Of a stretch of 64,000 nt of DNA, positions 33,957 to 45,129 are shown in pieces. Under the pieces are notes generated by a model. It worked only from the letters and a program-made list of their open reading frames with translations. It was not told where the DNA came from and searched no databases. A program made the position numbers and the translations under genes. Origin of the DNA: Gautieria morchelliformis (taxonomy: Eukaryota; Basidiomycota; Agaricomycetes; Gomphales; Gomphaceae); contig WHVA01000056.1 of NCBI GenBank assembly GCA_015179125.1, positions 62,001 to 126,000 of the forward strand, in the 5' to 3' direction. Position 1 is the stretch's first letter. Each line of letters starts with the position of its first letter.

Positions 33957-35159
33957 CTGATACCAGGTGTTGACCGTAGCTCATTCGACAATGTCTGTAC
34001 CTTTTTGAATGTGCTTTGCACACCGGCGACAAAGTGACTGCTTGCCAGCTTTGTCAGCAAGATTAGCCGCGCGTAAAGTACTTGCACGGTGCTACGACAC
34101 TACAGTGGAGTCAGGATATGCTGTATGTTCCCTTATATTCTTGAAATTAGTTTTTCTTACTGTAAGGTCAAGAATTCAGTGTCTTTGTGATAGATTCAGA
34201 ATTCTAGTCATGAACCGTATGAAAAATCAAATTAGTGCCAGCTCGGATCGAGAGGCGATATTGAGGCCACCGAGGCTGTGCCAATCTATCACGAAATTTC
34301 TTACCGTTGTGGGGGTAAACATACACTATAAAATGCAAGACATATCACACCCTCCACGGTGGATCAATAATGATGTGTATTATTCTCCGTTTTTGCTTCG
34401 GTTTTTGTGGCTGACTGTAAGATTGTGTTTGCCATGATATATACAGTAGCATGTCTCGTCGGTGTTCATCGCCCAGCGACCGCTTCCGAGCCCCCTCACA
34501 TCTCGACAGTCTAGCCTTCGTTCATTCACGCCAACCGACTTGAAGCAGAGCCATCTTACGCTCCGTATACTACAACCCATCTGGAGGAACCCCCGCCTTC
34601 CTCCAGATGAGTTACAATGAGGACCGTCTGTCACTGGGTCAACTTAAAACATAATGAGGCACGCATGCATGTTCATCTTGACAGATAGTATATATATGCT
34701 TCTGGCGGTGAGATGCAGTTCGAACTATCGAAATATTGTATACGTACCCTGTTTCGTACTGAAGGTAAGAAATACAATGAGTGGGGCTAGTAAGTATACT
34801 ATCGATTGATAGAGCTTGAATGCACGAACAGCCGCAGGACCATAGTACCGAGCACCATCCGAATCTACTCGTTCGTGTTTGTGTTTGCGAGGTCGAGGCC
34901 GGCTTGCGTGCGTTTCGTGGTAGGGCAGGATGCGTCACGTCTGTGAAATGCATCAGTTAGCGCTGCCTGCTCCACATCCAAAAAAAAAAGAAGAAAAAAA
35001 GGCAAAACGACGCTGGAAAAACCCAAGAATACCCAGGAGCCAGGGCAACAAAGGCGCGGCGCTACCAGATCATTCCTCCGCCTCAGACTCGGACCCGCCG
35101 CGGTAACCCGTTTCTATCGTCAAAAAAAAAGAATAAAAAGAAGAAGAGAAAGACGGGAT
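33957..35159. other. carrier 5' flank and intergenic
   Basis: Contains the unresolved first exon and promoter of the carrier. Around 34800-34875 it shares GATAGAGCTTGAATGCAC, AACAGCCGCAGGA and ACCGAGCACCATCCGAATCTA with 54725-54785. At 34978-35100 there is an A-rich run followed by sequence that recurs inverted at about 59700-59790. No further gene. Confidence 0.4.
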
Positions 35160-35900
35160 GCGTAGGACGGACACAAAAAACAAACACGAACACGAACGAG
35201 GAGAGGAGGATGAGAATGAGAGTGCGGGGAATGTGCTCACGTCGCGCCCCGCGGCTTCACTATGGCCATCACCCACCGCTTCTTACACCCGCAGCGCTCT
35301 TGAGCTGTGTCGTCCGTCTCGAGCAGAACTGAAAGGGCGCATCAAAGGACTCCAGGTTTCCATGTGTCTTGCTGTGCGGACGAAAAGTCATTTCTCAACG
35401 ATTGACATTATGGCCTATCAAAGCACCAATCACCTCAGTCTGTACGCCTTCGAGGGCGTGTAAGTCTGCTGCCACCGACGCAGATGCCACAGCACTACGC
35501 ACGCCCTGACCTTCCCGTCACATCGCAGACGAGCAACGATCAGTTCAAGCCCTTCCACGCTAAAACCTGTACGTACAGAACATGCCAGCCCACTGACGAC
35601 AACAACCACACCTCCAGCGAGGCATCCGAGTCCGCCCCACGTGACGTTTAATGAACATACCGGCAACTTGGCAGGAAGCAAGTGCTGTTGGGGAAAAGCC
35701 CCGCGCCCAATGGGCCTAGTGCGAGGGGGCGGTCAATTAGAAAGGTTCTGAATCTCACAAAAACGAAAATAAAGGAATTTGGCGTGGAGTAGAGACCGCC
35801 CCATACTGGTCCTCTATAGAACATGTCTGCCACACGGGCGTGGCCCGGAGGCACCAAGCTACGCCGGTGTTCTAGATGCACAGGACATTCCCCTACAACG
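35160..35900. repeat. duplicated segment D/E, inverted copy
   Basis: Reverse complement of about 57625-58480 at roughly 90-95 percent similarity. Landmarks on the minus strand: GGACCAGTATG..GCGGTCTCTAC, TTGCTTCCTGCCAAGTTGCC, GTGACGGGAAGG and the end TTTTTTGTGTCCGTCC. Confidence 0.75.
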
Positions 35901-35924
35901 AAACGCGGTTGCGATCCCTGATAT

Positions 35925-36110
35925 TATGTCGAACGGGCTTCTCGGGGCTTATGGATGCGGGGTTTGGTTGAGGCTGAAGTGCAGGCACCACCAGTTGAAG
36001 GAGTTCATGTACTATACAGCGAGCACTAGTCCTTTGGGAGCGTTTTTCTATGATGAGCACTATTCTAGATATTTAGTAGAAACCTGGGTGACCGCAATCT
36101 GAGGCTTTAT
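35925..36110 (+). repeat. segment F, copy 1
   Basis: Shares GGGCTTATGGATG, GAGGCTGAAGTGCAGGCA, GTTGAAGGAGTTCATGTA, GTCCT.TGGGAGCGTTT, GAGCACTATT and GTAGAAACCTGG with 60190-60400, in the same orientation. Confidence 0.65.
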
Positions 36111-36251
36111 TCACCGCGTTTTAGGGGTTTCTACTTGTAGTTCGAATGACTCAGATTGGCAGCAAATGGCCGAAGCATTACCTGATAGCAGTAGGAAATT
36201 GAGGCCACGTTTGGTTAATCTATTCAGACCCCACAACAAGCCTCGAGCTTA

Positions 36252-36460
36252 GTGATGGGCACGGCTCGGCCCAGGCCGTCTGCCGAGCCAGGCCAAGCCG
36301 CCGATAGGCCGAGCCAAACCAGGCCCAAGCCGTTGGCACATCCGGCTCCAGGGCCTGGCTCAGGTTTTGACAGGCCAGAGCCAAGCCAGGAAGCCAGGCG
36401 GGCGCTTAAATCCAGGATCTTCGGTTGCCAAAAAGGACATCTGTGCTCTGATACTGGCAC
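36252..36460. repeat. GCCAAGCC/GGCCGAGCC minisatellite block 1
   Basis: Irregular GC-rich units such as GAGCCAGGCCAAGCC and CCAGGCCCAAGCC, ending in GATCTTCGGTTGCCAAAAAG. Produces artificial open frames on both strands. A second block is at 36998-37130 and a related end lies upstream of the P450. Confidence 0.7.
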
Positions 36461-36697
36461 ACATAAACAGTTTTTCATGATATGTAGTGTAGTTACAGTG
36501 GTCTTAAACCTTACTCTCTACCCACTTGGCCATCTGTTGGAGTTGCAAACCGCAGCGCCCGAAGCCCCTGATTAGTCAGCAGGTCATTATTGACCGTTTT
36601 AGGTCTTGCGCAGTCGCAAGACATTCTTTTATTCCCCTTTATTGCGAATCTTATTGTTCTCATGAAATTATAAGTAGCTCCTGTCATGTAAAGTCTC

Positions 36698-36730
36698 CCT
36701 CAGTGGTTTGACACTGTGCAAACACTGAGG
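36698..36730. repeat. CCTCAGT-type hairpin
   Basis: 33-nt near-palindrome from CCTCAGTGGTTTGACAC to GTGCAAACACTGAGG, closely related to the reverse complement of the 2024-2063 hairpin with a shorter centre. Confidence 0.6.
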
Positions 36731-36997
36731 TAAGACATCATTCGATCCCTCGTATTGTATTTCGCTCACCTGTAGGCTACAGTTGATTTGTCGTCGTATA
36801 GTCTTGTTATTATTATACCATCCACTTGCCATGCGTCGTCATCGTATCGATGATTCCGACAATTCCGGGGCAGGTAGTGATTGCGATGACATCATCGACA
36901 ATGAGGAAGAATTTTAAGGAAAATTTTTAATCTCTTTTGCGCTACATACAAAAAAAAAAAAAATCTGTGTCTACAATCCATTCCCCACCAACAGGCC

Positions 36998-37130
36998 ATG
37001 GCCCAAGCCAAGGCCAAGCTGGAGCCGAGCCAGGCCAAGTGCCAACGGCCTGGCTCAGGCTTTTGCAAGCCAAAGCCAGCGCTAACCAGGCCAAAGCCAC
37101 GGCTTTCAGGCCAAGCCAGGCCATGCCAAT
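36998..37130. repeat. GCCAAGCC minisatellite block 2
   Basis: Units such as AAGCCAAGGCCAAGCTG and CAGGCCAAAGCCACGG. Preceded by an A13 run at 36950-36962. Confidence 0.7.
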
Positions 37131-37135
37131 CACTA

Positions 37136-37490
37136 CTCGAGCTGGATCGAGCGTTTCTGACATTATCTAACATGCTGCAATCAGGTCAACTAATGGCTGT
37201 TACGAGTGGTTGATCTGTCCTTGCTCCAAATTTGTCCTATTAGCTTCATATCGATAGTATCGTCGTATTTAGATCACCTAAAGCATTACCTCGTAACCAC
37301 AGGTGACTGTGGTCACGATTAGCTAGTCTATTCACACCCTACAACAAGCCTCAAGCTCGATCGACCATTTCCGACATCATTTGATATGCTGCAATTGGGT
37401 TGACTGATCCCAGCTCTGAGTGGTTGATGTGTCCTCGCTCCAAGTTTGCCTTGTTAGCTTCATATCAGTAGTATCGTCGTATTTAGATCA
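37136..37490 (+). repeat. imperfect direct repeat, about 150 bp, twice
   Basis: 37136-37285 and about 37350-37490 share GAGTGGTTGAT.TGTCCT, GCTCCAA.TTTG, TTAGCTTCATATC and AGTATCGTCGTATTTAGATC. An additional partial match to the left flank (CTATTCA.ACCC.ACAACAAGCCTC) occurs at about 36220. Confidence 0.6.
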
Positions 37491-37879
37491 TCCAGTATCA
37501 AGTTGGGATGGATTTGAGCACGGCCACACAGCCATGCCGCGCTCAAGGTACGTCCACCGCCATTAAAATTTTGACTTAGATACATATTTATGAAGAGCTT
37601 CCAAAAAAATAGATTGTGGTCCGAATGCATGAGAACCAGGCTGCCTTGAGGCTTAGCGCTTATCTATCAACGAGGCGGGGCATTATTTATATACACGCTG
37701 GGGCCTCTTTTCCACCACAACCCTCACGAGTAACCACCAACTATTACTGACCCCATCTTCCCTAATGTCCCAGGCCTCCTTCCATGTTGCTGCTAGTATT
37801 AGAGCGTAAGTCCAGTATTGCCCCACTATATCGTCTTCATTGATGCTCAGTGCATATATGAGCATATGCCACGTCACTT

Positions 37880-38350
37880 CTTATAGACGACATCAAGCCG
37901 GAACGGGTTGGGCGGGGAGCAGCTCACGGTCACGGATATGGGGCGCACGTTTGTGGAGAGATGATCAATGTGGATCCGGAGCCGAGGAAAAGGACATTTG
38001 AGGGGTGAGTCGGATTTGCTTGTCATTTTGTCTTTTGCGTTCTTTTTTTTTTTCTTTTTTCACATGTCACGCAAGTGTTGTTCTGCACTCCCTCCACGTG
38101 CGTCCCGTGTTCGTTGTGCATCAGTTTCCGTATCCTCTTTCCTCCCGCCGGTTCGCTTCGTGCCATGTCTGTCTGCATGCTGACTTGTTCTTGGTGTTCT
38201 CGCACCACCCCGTCCACCTGCGCAGCCTCAAGCACAACCCCGATGACACGTTTGACGACGCCACTCTGGCGGCCATCCTGCACGCTGCGACCGGGCCACT
38301 ACCACACATGGCACGCCTGCCGTTGTAAATGATGGGGATCGAGCAGGGGG
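37880..38350 (+). pseudogene. relic resembling a Ppo-type fatty-acid dioxygenase
   Basis: Broken coding traces: GEMINVDPEPRKRTFEG before a GTGAG donor-like site near 38003, then a frame reading FVVHQFPYP and LKHNPDDTFDDATLAAILHA-ATG, then in a shifted frame GTPAV and MMGIEQGG..GMCMV, with stops between. The order DDATLAAIL..AT, GTP, GIEQ is reminiscent of the linker of fungal linoleate diol synthase/Ppo haem enzymes, where I recall ARGTP...MGIEQ..RWGVCTMNEFR. The match is short and from memory, so the family call is tentative; the decayed state is clear. Confidence 0.35.
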
Positions 38351-38379
38351 GCAGGTAGGGCATGTGCATGGTGCGTTTT

Positions 38380-38730
38380 CTTTTCTTTTCCTTTTTTTTT
38401 TCCTTTTCCTTTTATTATTATTATTATTATTATTTTTCCTTTTTTTGTGGGCAGGAGCGGGGGCCCTTATGCGTGTGACGACTCATTGGCCTTTTTGAGT
38501 GAGGTTCACGTTGTTACCGCAGTATTTTTATTATCGGTTAGTCTGTACATATAGTACTATTTAATTGGAGTGCAATGCAGGTACTAGAACAGATTTGGAT
38601 TGTGCAGAGATATATATTTAAGATGTGCTCTGAGCCAGTAGAGTGTAACTGGAGTATGAGTGGCTCAGATGTGTGGATGTAAATGGTTGTAACTGAATCT
38701 ATATGCTCAGAGAGAGAGAGAGAGAGAGAA
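38380..38730. repeat. low-complexity tract
   Basis: CCTTTT and TTTCC runs at 38384-38415, (TTA)n at 38413-38432, and an (AG) run at 38708-38728. The latter lies at the expected 3' end of the LINE and may be its tail. Confidence 0.6.
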
Positions 38731-39271
38731 TCAATTATAGTGCTGGAAGCGCCGGGCGCTTATGGTGCACTCTAGCTATGTGTACATATAGACATCGACC
38801 CTACCGAACGTGAATCGACGAGTTAAACTAGGTAGATGGGGGTAGAGGGTGGGGGGGGGATACCCGCGGATGCACCTGACCCTGCTATTGGGCGGGGGAC
38901 ACAGTTCTAAACCTGTGGCGCTCTTTTGGAGGATGACTGCATCCCCGGACTTTTTGTCTCTTGCCACGGAGGGATCCCGTCGCTGGTCCTCCAGCGATGG
39001 TCAAAACTCCCCATATCCCCAGCGCGGTCCACGGGTATAGTACAGGGGGTAGAGTGGGGTCGGTAGGGTATGCAGGGGTACATGTTATATGGTAGATCGC
39101 AGTAGGACTGGGGTGTTTATAAAATAATCGGCCGGGGAGGCACAAGAGGGCCGATCCCTCATGTAAGTGGAATCGGCAAGAAGTGAGAGCCGAGTTGGAG
39201 TCCAGGGACATCCTGTATTGTGAAAGTCAGCGTGGATCGCGCGGTATGAAGGGACGGCTTAGGGAGTGAGG

Positions 39272-42200
39272 TCAGTCTTTTGGGGCCACGTCATTGTATC
39301 CTTGAAATCTCTGCGTGTCCTGGATGAAGCGTAGTGTATGGGGGACAATTCTTTGGTCTCCAAGTAGCCGCGGGACAGAGTGGCAGGCCTTCCCTGCCTT
39401 GCTTCTTAGTCTATTGCGCTGTGCTATATACCTCCGGCAGTGTTTGAGGTAGTGCGTGACTGTTTCAGGCTGCCTGCACTTAATGCAGAGCGCACTATCC
39501 ATTGCCTTGATCTTCTTTAGGAAGGTATTCAGGGATACGTGGCCCGTGCACAGCTGGACTAGGATGCTCGAGGCGCGGCGCGGCAGCGAACTCAGCAGCC
39601 GGTATGTTTTGCGGTTGGGCATCGACGAGTCGATCTTGCTCAGCTTGGGGAACCGTGGGGACTTCGCCCATATCTGTCTCCAACGTTTCATAACAGACTT
39701 CTTTCTGCGGGCCTTGATCACGGAGATGCTGGCTGGGAGACGGGTCTTGAGCAGGGTGGCGAGGTGCGCAGTGTCAGAGACCTCGCCCTCCGCTGCCTTC
39801 TTTGCTTGTGAGTCCGCCATTACATTACCTAGCATGTCCATATGACCAGGTACCCATTCTAGGTGGATGCGTAGTCGTCGACGTTGGCGCTTGATTCGAT
39901 GGATTGTAGCGTGGATGTCGTCTAGAATGTACTGTGAAGGCTGGGACGTGTTGTTGCCTAGGGCCTGTATCGCAGCCTGGTTGTTGAGGGCAATTAGGGC
40001 GGTCTTGGCTGTGCAATGGGTTTCGATTAGCTTCAGTGCGAGGAGTACGCCAACAAGCTCCCCCTCAAAGACTGTGTGTTTTGTATCCCGGCCTAGTCTG
40101 TATCGCAGTGTCTGTCCCGTTTCAGGAACTACCGCTGCAGCGCCGATGGACCCTTTGTAGCCGGAGCCATCCGAGAAGACCTGAATATCATCTATCCTGG
40201 TCCTAAGCCTGCTTGCCGCCGAGGGCTTGCTGTTGGCAATGTGCGACGTGTGCTGGGGCCGCCAGCTGGGATGATATCTGGCAGGGTCAATTTTCTCTAT
40301 GGTGTGTGGACGGATTTTGTATCGGTGCAACAGGTTGTGCAGTGGGGACGGGTGGGAGCGGGGGCGCCTTCTGGAGCTGCGTTGGACTACCTTGAAGAGC
40401 GGGTGCGGCTCGGGTAGCGTGGCTAGGCGCAGTGCTTCGCGATGGCAGGTGTCATCCAGGCGGAGTTGCACAGGTGGGACGAGGGCGTGCAGCTCGAGTA
40501 CATCCGTGGCCGCGGACCTGTAGGCACCTGTGATGAGCTTACATCCAAGCCTCTGTACCTTCTCGAGGGCCCTGGTGTGGCCTGCTGAACCCATTTGCCG
40601 TCCAGATGATGGGCTGTTGTAGACTGGCGTGTACCATACGGGAAGGGCGTATTCGAGCTTCGGTAGTACCATGGCAGTGTAAAGCTGCCGCACATGTCGC
40701 TCGGGTAGGCCGAAGGTTGGTCTGGTGAGTCGGTTCACTGCAAGTAGGAGGTGTTGGGCCTTTTCCACCGCTTGCTGAACGTGTTGGTGCCATCGGAGCT
40801 CCTGGTCTATCTGGACCCCCAGCAGTCTAGCACTTGGGACACATTCAATGGTCTGCTGGGTCTGCCTGTGTATGAAGTTAGTACGGAGGACGCCTTTGCG
40901 CCGTGTGAGCCGCAGGCATTGGAACTTGGATACTTGAGCACGAGAGTTGTGTGCCGCTGACCATGCAGCCTGTTTGTCGAGCATGTCGTTGAGCGTGTCG
41001 TCGCATTGTTCGAAGCTGTCTGCAACCGCCAGGAAGAAGTTGTCGTCAACATACGCACCACCGTCCTCATTTTTCCCTTGAGGGATGTTGACCAGGCCGT
41101 GGCTGTAAATAAGATACAGTATCATCGAGGCAGTTTCACCCTGTCCAATGCCGTTGTCAATATCAATGGGTATAGACACAAAGTCGTCAAAGCTTAGCGT
41201 AGTGGTCCTATCCTTTAGCATGGCGGCAAAGAAGTTGACTATCTCTGTCGGGTAGCCCAGCCTTGCCATGTTTTTGAGGAGGCGGCCTGTTACCGCATTC
41301 GGGAATGCACTCGCGATGTCTAGGAATATGATGGTTGCAACTTTGCGCCTGCACCAGGCCTCCTTGACCCGATGCGTGAGGTGGAGGAGGGAGTCCACTG
41401 TGGTCTTGCCAGGAAGGCCACCAAAATGCCGGGAGGGAGCATGTTGTGTCGGATAGTGAGGTATACTGTGATGTCAGTCATGACCCCAGACAAAATCTTA
41501 CCCATTGTATCATACAGGGCGATGGGCCTGTATGCCTTGGCAATGGTGTAGTCAGGCCGGCCAGGCTTGCGGAGCACAATGGTCCTCCAGGCCCGCCATC
41601 TTTTGGGGAAGTATTTGGCCTCGATGATAGTCTTCAGACAGGTGTGGAGTAATGGCATGAGCTGGTTCGAGCACTGCTTGAGTACCACATTGGGGATCCT
41701 GTCTTCTCCTGGGCCCTTGAAGGGATGGGCCTTGTCGATGCGCCGCTGGATTTGGTGTGGGGCGGGGAGGGAGAACTTGTGTGGGGGTGGGAGAGGGTCG
41801 TCGTCTTCTGGGAGGCTGGGCAGGTCGAGGGGGCGGGGGGGGGAAGAAGATTTCTGTGAAGAAGGATGCCTTGTCAGCATCCGACTGCGACTCAGAGATC
41901 ACCTGGCCGTCCGGCCCCCTTTTAACCAGGGTTGGGACGCGAGTACGGGCACTGTCAGTTACTGGGTTCTTGGCGTACTTCCCAGCTATCCACACGTCCT
42001 TTTCATTAGCACCCTCTATCCATTTCTTCCAGTGTTCGGCCTTGGCCTTTCTCAGGGCTGATGTGTAGTCATTGCGGGCCTTGTTTGACGCCAGCTTTGT
42101 CACGTTCCAGCTCGGGGCAAGCCTGGCGCGGTACTCTTCTCTGCTTCTCCGAGCGTATTCCCGACGCAACTGGGAGAGCTCTCGGCTCCACCATCTCTTT

Positions 42201-43153
42201 GCGTATGGTGACGCACGCGTCCGTGGCATGGTTGAGTCGATCGTGGCCTGGATTGTGCTGGTGAGCTGGTCGACGAAGACATCGAGCTCGTGGGGTGAGG
42301 ATGGGCATGCGTCATGGTGTGGTCCAAGGGCGGTGAGGTTCTTCGTCAGCTCATTGCAGAAGGCCTCCCAGTCGACACTGCGAAAGTTCCTGCCCGTTGC
42401 TGCAGGCCTTCTGTCGATTTCCAGGCTGACGGTAGTGTGAATAGGGAGGTGATCCGCTGAGGGGAGTTGGTCGTTGGGAGAGGCGTTGCATGTGAGGATG
42501 CGGTGTGTGAGATCGGGGTCGCAGAAGACGAGGTCGAGCGTAGACCATGTGCGGTGACTGTCGGACTGAAAGGTTGGTGTGCCCATGGGGAGTTGTAGCT
42601 CCAGGTGCTGTTGTGCGAGCAGGAGCATGAGGAGATCAGTGTTGCTGCGGTGGCACCTTTGAGCGTCATCAGGACTTGTCCACATCGGGTTGTGCTTGTT
42701 GAAGTCACCGGCCCAGATGACGGATGTGTCAGGGGGGGTCGGGTTCTGAAGAAGCCAGGACCGCAGGTGGGTGAAGGCGAGGTCGGTATTCGGGGGATTG
42801 TAAATGTTGTATATATCTATCTTCATTTCGTTGATATGGAGCGAGAGCGCTGTTACAGTGTTGGATGGGATCTGAATCTGTTTGAAAAGGTTTGTGGTCA
42901 GCTGGGTGGAGATCATAATGAGAGAACGGGGAAGGTTATCGTTGAACGGCTCTGGGGTGGGGTACATGAGGTACCAGTGCATGGAGGCTGGCATGAGCCG
43001 TGTATTCGGGTACACGTAGGGTTCCTGGATAAGGACAATGTCCCAGCTGTGGGGATCGGTGGTATTAATGAGAGATAGGGTAATTTCCTTCGAGTGTTTG
43101 CAGTTTTGCTACTTGATGCGTAGCTGTGCGTTCTGTGGTAGTCGTTCAGGCAT
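39272..43153 (-). pseudogene. LINE ORF2: endonuclease-RT-RNase H, broken
   Basis: Starts MPERLPQNAQLRIK, then an in-frame TAG at 43109-43111. Endonuclease: WDIVLIQEPYV, WAGDFNKHNPMW, TLDLVFCDP and SADHLPIH. Reverse transcriptase: FKGPGEDRIPN, YRPIALYDTMGKI, FLDIASAFPNAV, GIGQGETASM and catalytic YVDD. RNase H: FSDGSG, FEGELVG, then ALNNQAAI where the third catalytic Asp is Asn, and NVMADSQAKKAA. A C-terminal Cys-His zinc motif (ALCIKCRQPETVTHYLKHC) follows. Frameshifts lie at about 41835 (in a G9 run) and about 41430 (between HNMLPP and HFGGLPGKTT). Domains are in the usual order and the length is normal for the family. Confidence 0.85.
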
Positions 43154-44641
43154 GGGGCCTCGGAGGGGAGGTCGTGGGAATGTAGTTGATCTGGAGCGGC
43201 AACTGCAGTGTGTGGGGCTGGGGAGACCGTGGTTGTGCTCCTGTATGTTTTCCAGGGGTGTAGCTCACGTCTGCAAAGGTGAATGGGGTGTAGGACTCAA
43301 ATCGCCCCGTTGCAAATTCCTCTCTCTGCGACTGAGTCTCAAACGCAGCCCATGCGGCAGGGCATGCTCGGGTCCAGCTGGCATGGCTGCCCTTGCAGTT
43401 GGCGCATTTCAGTTTGTCTATGTCACATCTTTGGCCGGTAGGGCAGGGACGGTCATGGGCACATGCGTGTTCTGCAGTAGCGTGGTGTTCTGCGCATTGG
43501 CCGCATCGTGCCTCCCCGGAACACCCCGTCGCTCTATGGCCCCAGTCTTGGCACTTAAAGCACTGTGGGGGTCTCGGGATGTAGAGGCTGACGCTGCATA
43601 TGATTCCCTCGATCACAAGACCATTTTCTATCGCTTCGTTGGCTGCAGCTTTGGTCTTGTAGCTAATCATCAGTGGTCCTTGCTTGGTTCGCTCCAGGAT
43701 TTCCGTGGCATTGAGCCAGGCTAGGTTAGCTATCTGTCGGTCCCCACACGCGCTGTGAGGGTTGTCCAGCTCAAGACTACCTATAGCTGTGTCAAGATCG
43801 TCCGAGTCGGACCAGAAGTCGGCCGGCACATTGTGTGCGACTATTGCATATGCTCGTTGTGGTGTCGTGGCCCCAGGGTCGACCAGCCTCACCCATTTGT
43901 CTGCGTGGGTCCTGGCTTTGTTGGTGTCCTCAGCGGTTTTGAATGTGAGTGTGACGTTCTCAGCCGCAGACTTGGTTATCCCCCTAATAGACTGGGCTGC
44001 CGGGGGTGTCATGTCCGGGTTCTGTTCGAAAAAGTTAGCGATAATGTCGTTGCAGTACCTTGTTATTATTGCGGGCTCCCACTTGAGGAAGGGGGCATCC
44101 CGCGAGACGTTCTTTGTCGAGATAAAAACTTGTTTTTCTTGAAGCTCTGCTGACACCCTCTGCTTCGGTGAGGCAGGCTGGTTGGTAGCGCCTCCCAGGC
44201 CCCTTTTTGCAGCGGCTGCGTATGAGGCGGCGGGGGAGCTTGCGAGGCCGGCGGAGATGGCCTCTTTGATGTCGGCGGTCGCCTTCTGCAGGTTGCTGTT
44301 CGTCGCTAGCCTGTTGACGCCGTAGAGCAGAGAGGCCTCGTGCAGAAGTTTGGTGATGGCGACTAGCTGTGTGGCGCCCTCCTTGCCGACGTTCCAGGTG
44401 TTGCCGCACTTGAAATCCCCGAAGGTTTCGAGGGCCGTGGCTAGGCTGATACATCGGTCTTGTTGTCCTCGCTGATACCCCTGTCTCTTAGCACGGATAC
44501 AGGGTCTCCTGGGTCGATTACGGGCGTCGGCGAGGGTGTGGGTGAGCGGGAGGGCCTGCTTTGAGGGATGACTTGGTTGGGCGCTAAAGTCAACGGTCCC
44601 TGCGGTTGCACTCCAGCAGGGACTCTTGGGTGTGTGGGCAT
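43146..44641 (-). pseudogene. LINE ORF1: CCHC gag-like protein, frameshifted
   Basis: N-terminal part MPTHPRVPAGVQPQGP to about 44450, where the frame breaks; the protein then continues in another frame as SLATALETFGDFKCGNTWNV and AKRGLGGATNQPASPKQR into the open part MSAELQEKQVFISTK. Near the C-terminus are three zinc knuckles starting CFKCQDWGHRATGC, CGQCAEHHATAEHAC and CANCKGSHASWTRAC. It would package element RNA. Ends with TGA at 43146-43148, overlapping the ORF2 start. Confidence 0.8.
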
Positions 44642-44775
44642 TTCTCGCGAGTGCGAGTGTGGGGGTTTGTTAGTGTACGGGTGACAAAGAGGAGCTTAGC
44701 TTTCTTGGGCCTTTTCACGCGTCTGAAAGGCAGAGCAGGCCTTTCTGGACCGTGGGAAAGTAGGTGGTGGTGGTG

Positions 44776-45008
44776 TGTAAGGAACCGGGCGAGCTTACTA
44801 ACGCCGACACCTTACAGACCCCGACCGACCCAAATTTAGAACAAGAAAGACGTATATAAGCTGAGACCAATTAGCCTGTAAATACTTGAGACTCCTAGCA
44901 CCCCAATCTATCGTTGATAAAGACTGGTTATATCGAGTCCCTCACCCTAAGAACTCAATTCCTCAGTCTATCACGTTCGCTTCGAGCTCCGACTCTAAAG
45001 TCGTTACA
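44776..45008 (+). repeat. 5' LTR
   Basis: 233 bp. TATATAAG at 44853-44860 is the likely TATA box of the element promoter. Ends GTCGTTACA. Confidence 0.92.
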
Positions 45009-45129
45009 TTTTTTAACCTACTCACCATCAACAACGAACTTGACACGGACTGATCACCCGCTGTTGAGTATCAGACTCCAAGTTATTTTTTTTCTTTTCT
45101 TCTAACACAACTTACCGAAAGACAGAATC

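Larger units (their letters stand above)
38730..44775 (-). mobile_element. APE-type LINE with RNase H (Tad1/I-like), inactive
   Basis: Non-LTR retrotransposon on the minus strand with ORF1 (gag-like, three CCHC knuckles) and ORF2 (endonuclease, reverse transcriptase, RNase H), followed by about 530 bp of 3' sequence. ORF2's ATG overlaps the end of ORF1 (ATGCCTGA, 43153 to 43146). Clade assignment (Tad1/I group) rests on the combination of CCHC gag, APE endonuclease and RNase H. The 5' boundary is obscured by the Ty3/Gypsy insertion at 44776. At least one nonsense and three frameshifts make it dead. Confidence 0.85.

Noticed and set aside
35430-35681. 83-codon open frame with a hydrophobic core, also present at 57826-58077
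   Set aside because: Both copies lie in duplicated segment E at about 95 percent DNA identity, and most differences change the amino acid, so there is no sign of coding constraint.
41552-43724. Long plus-strand open frames over the LINE
   Set aside because: They are antisense shadows of ORF1/ORF2, which have clear domain motifs on the minus strand.
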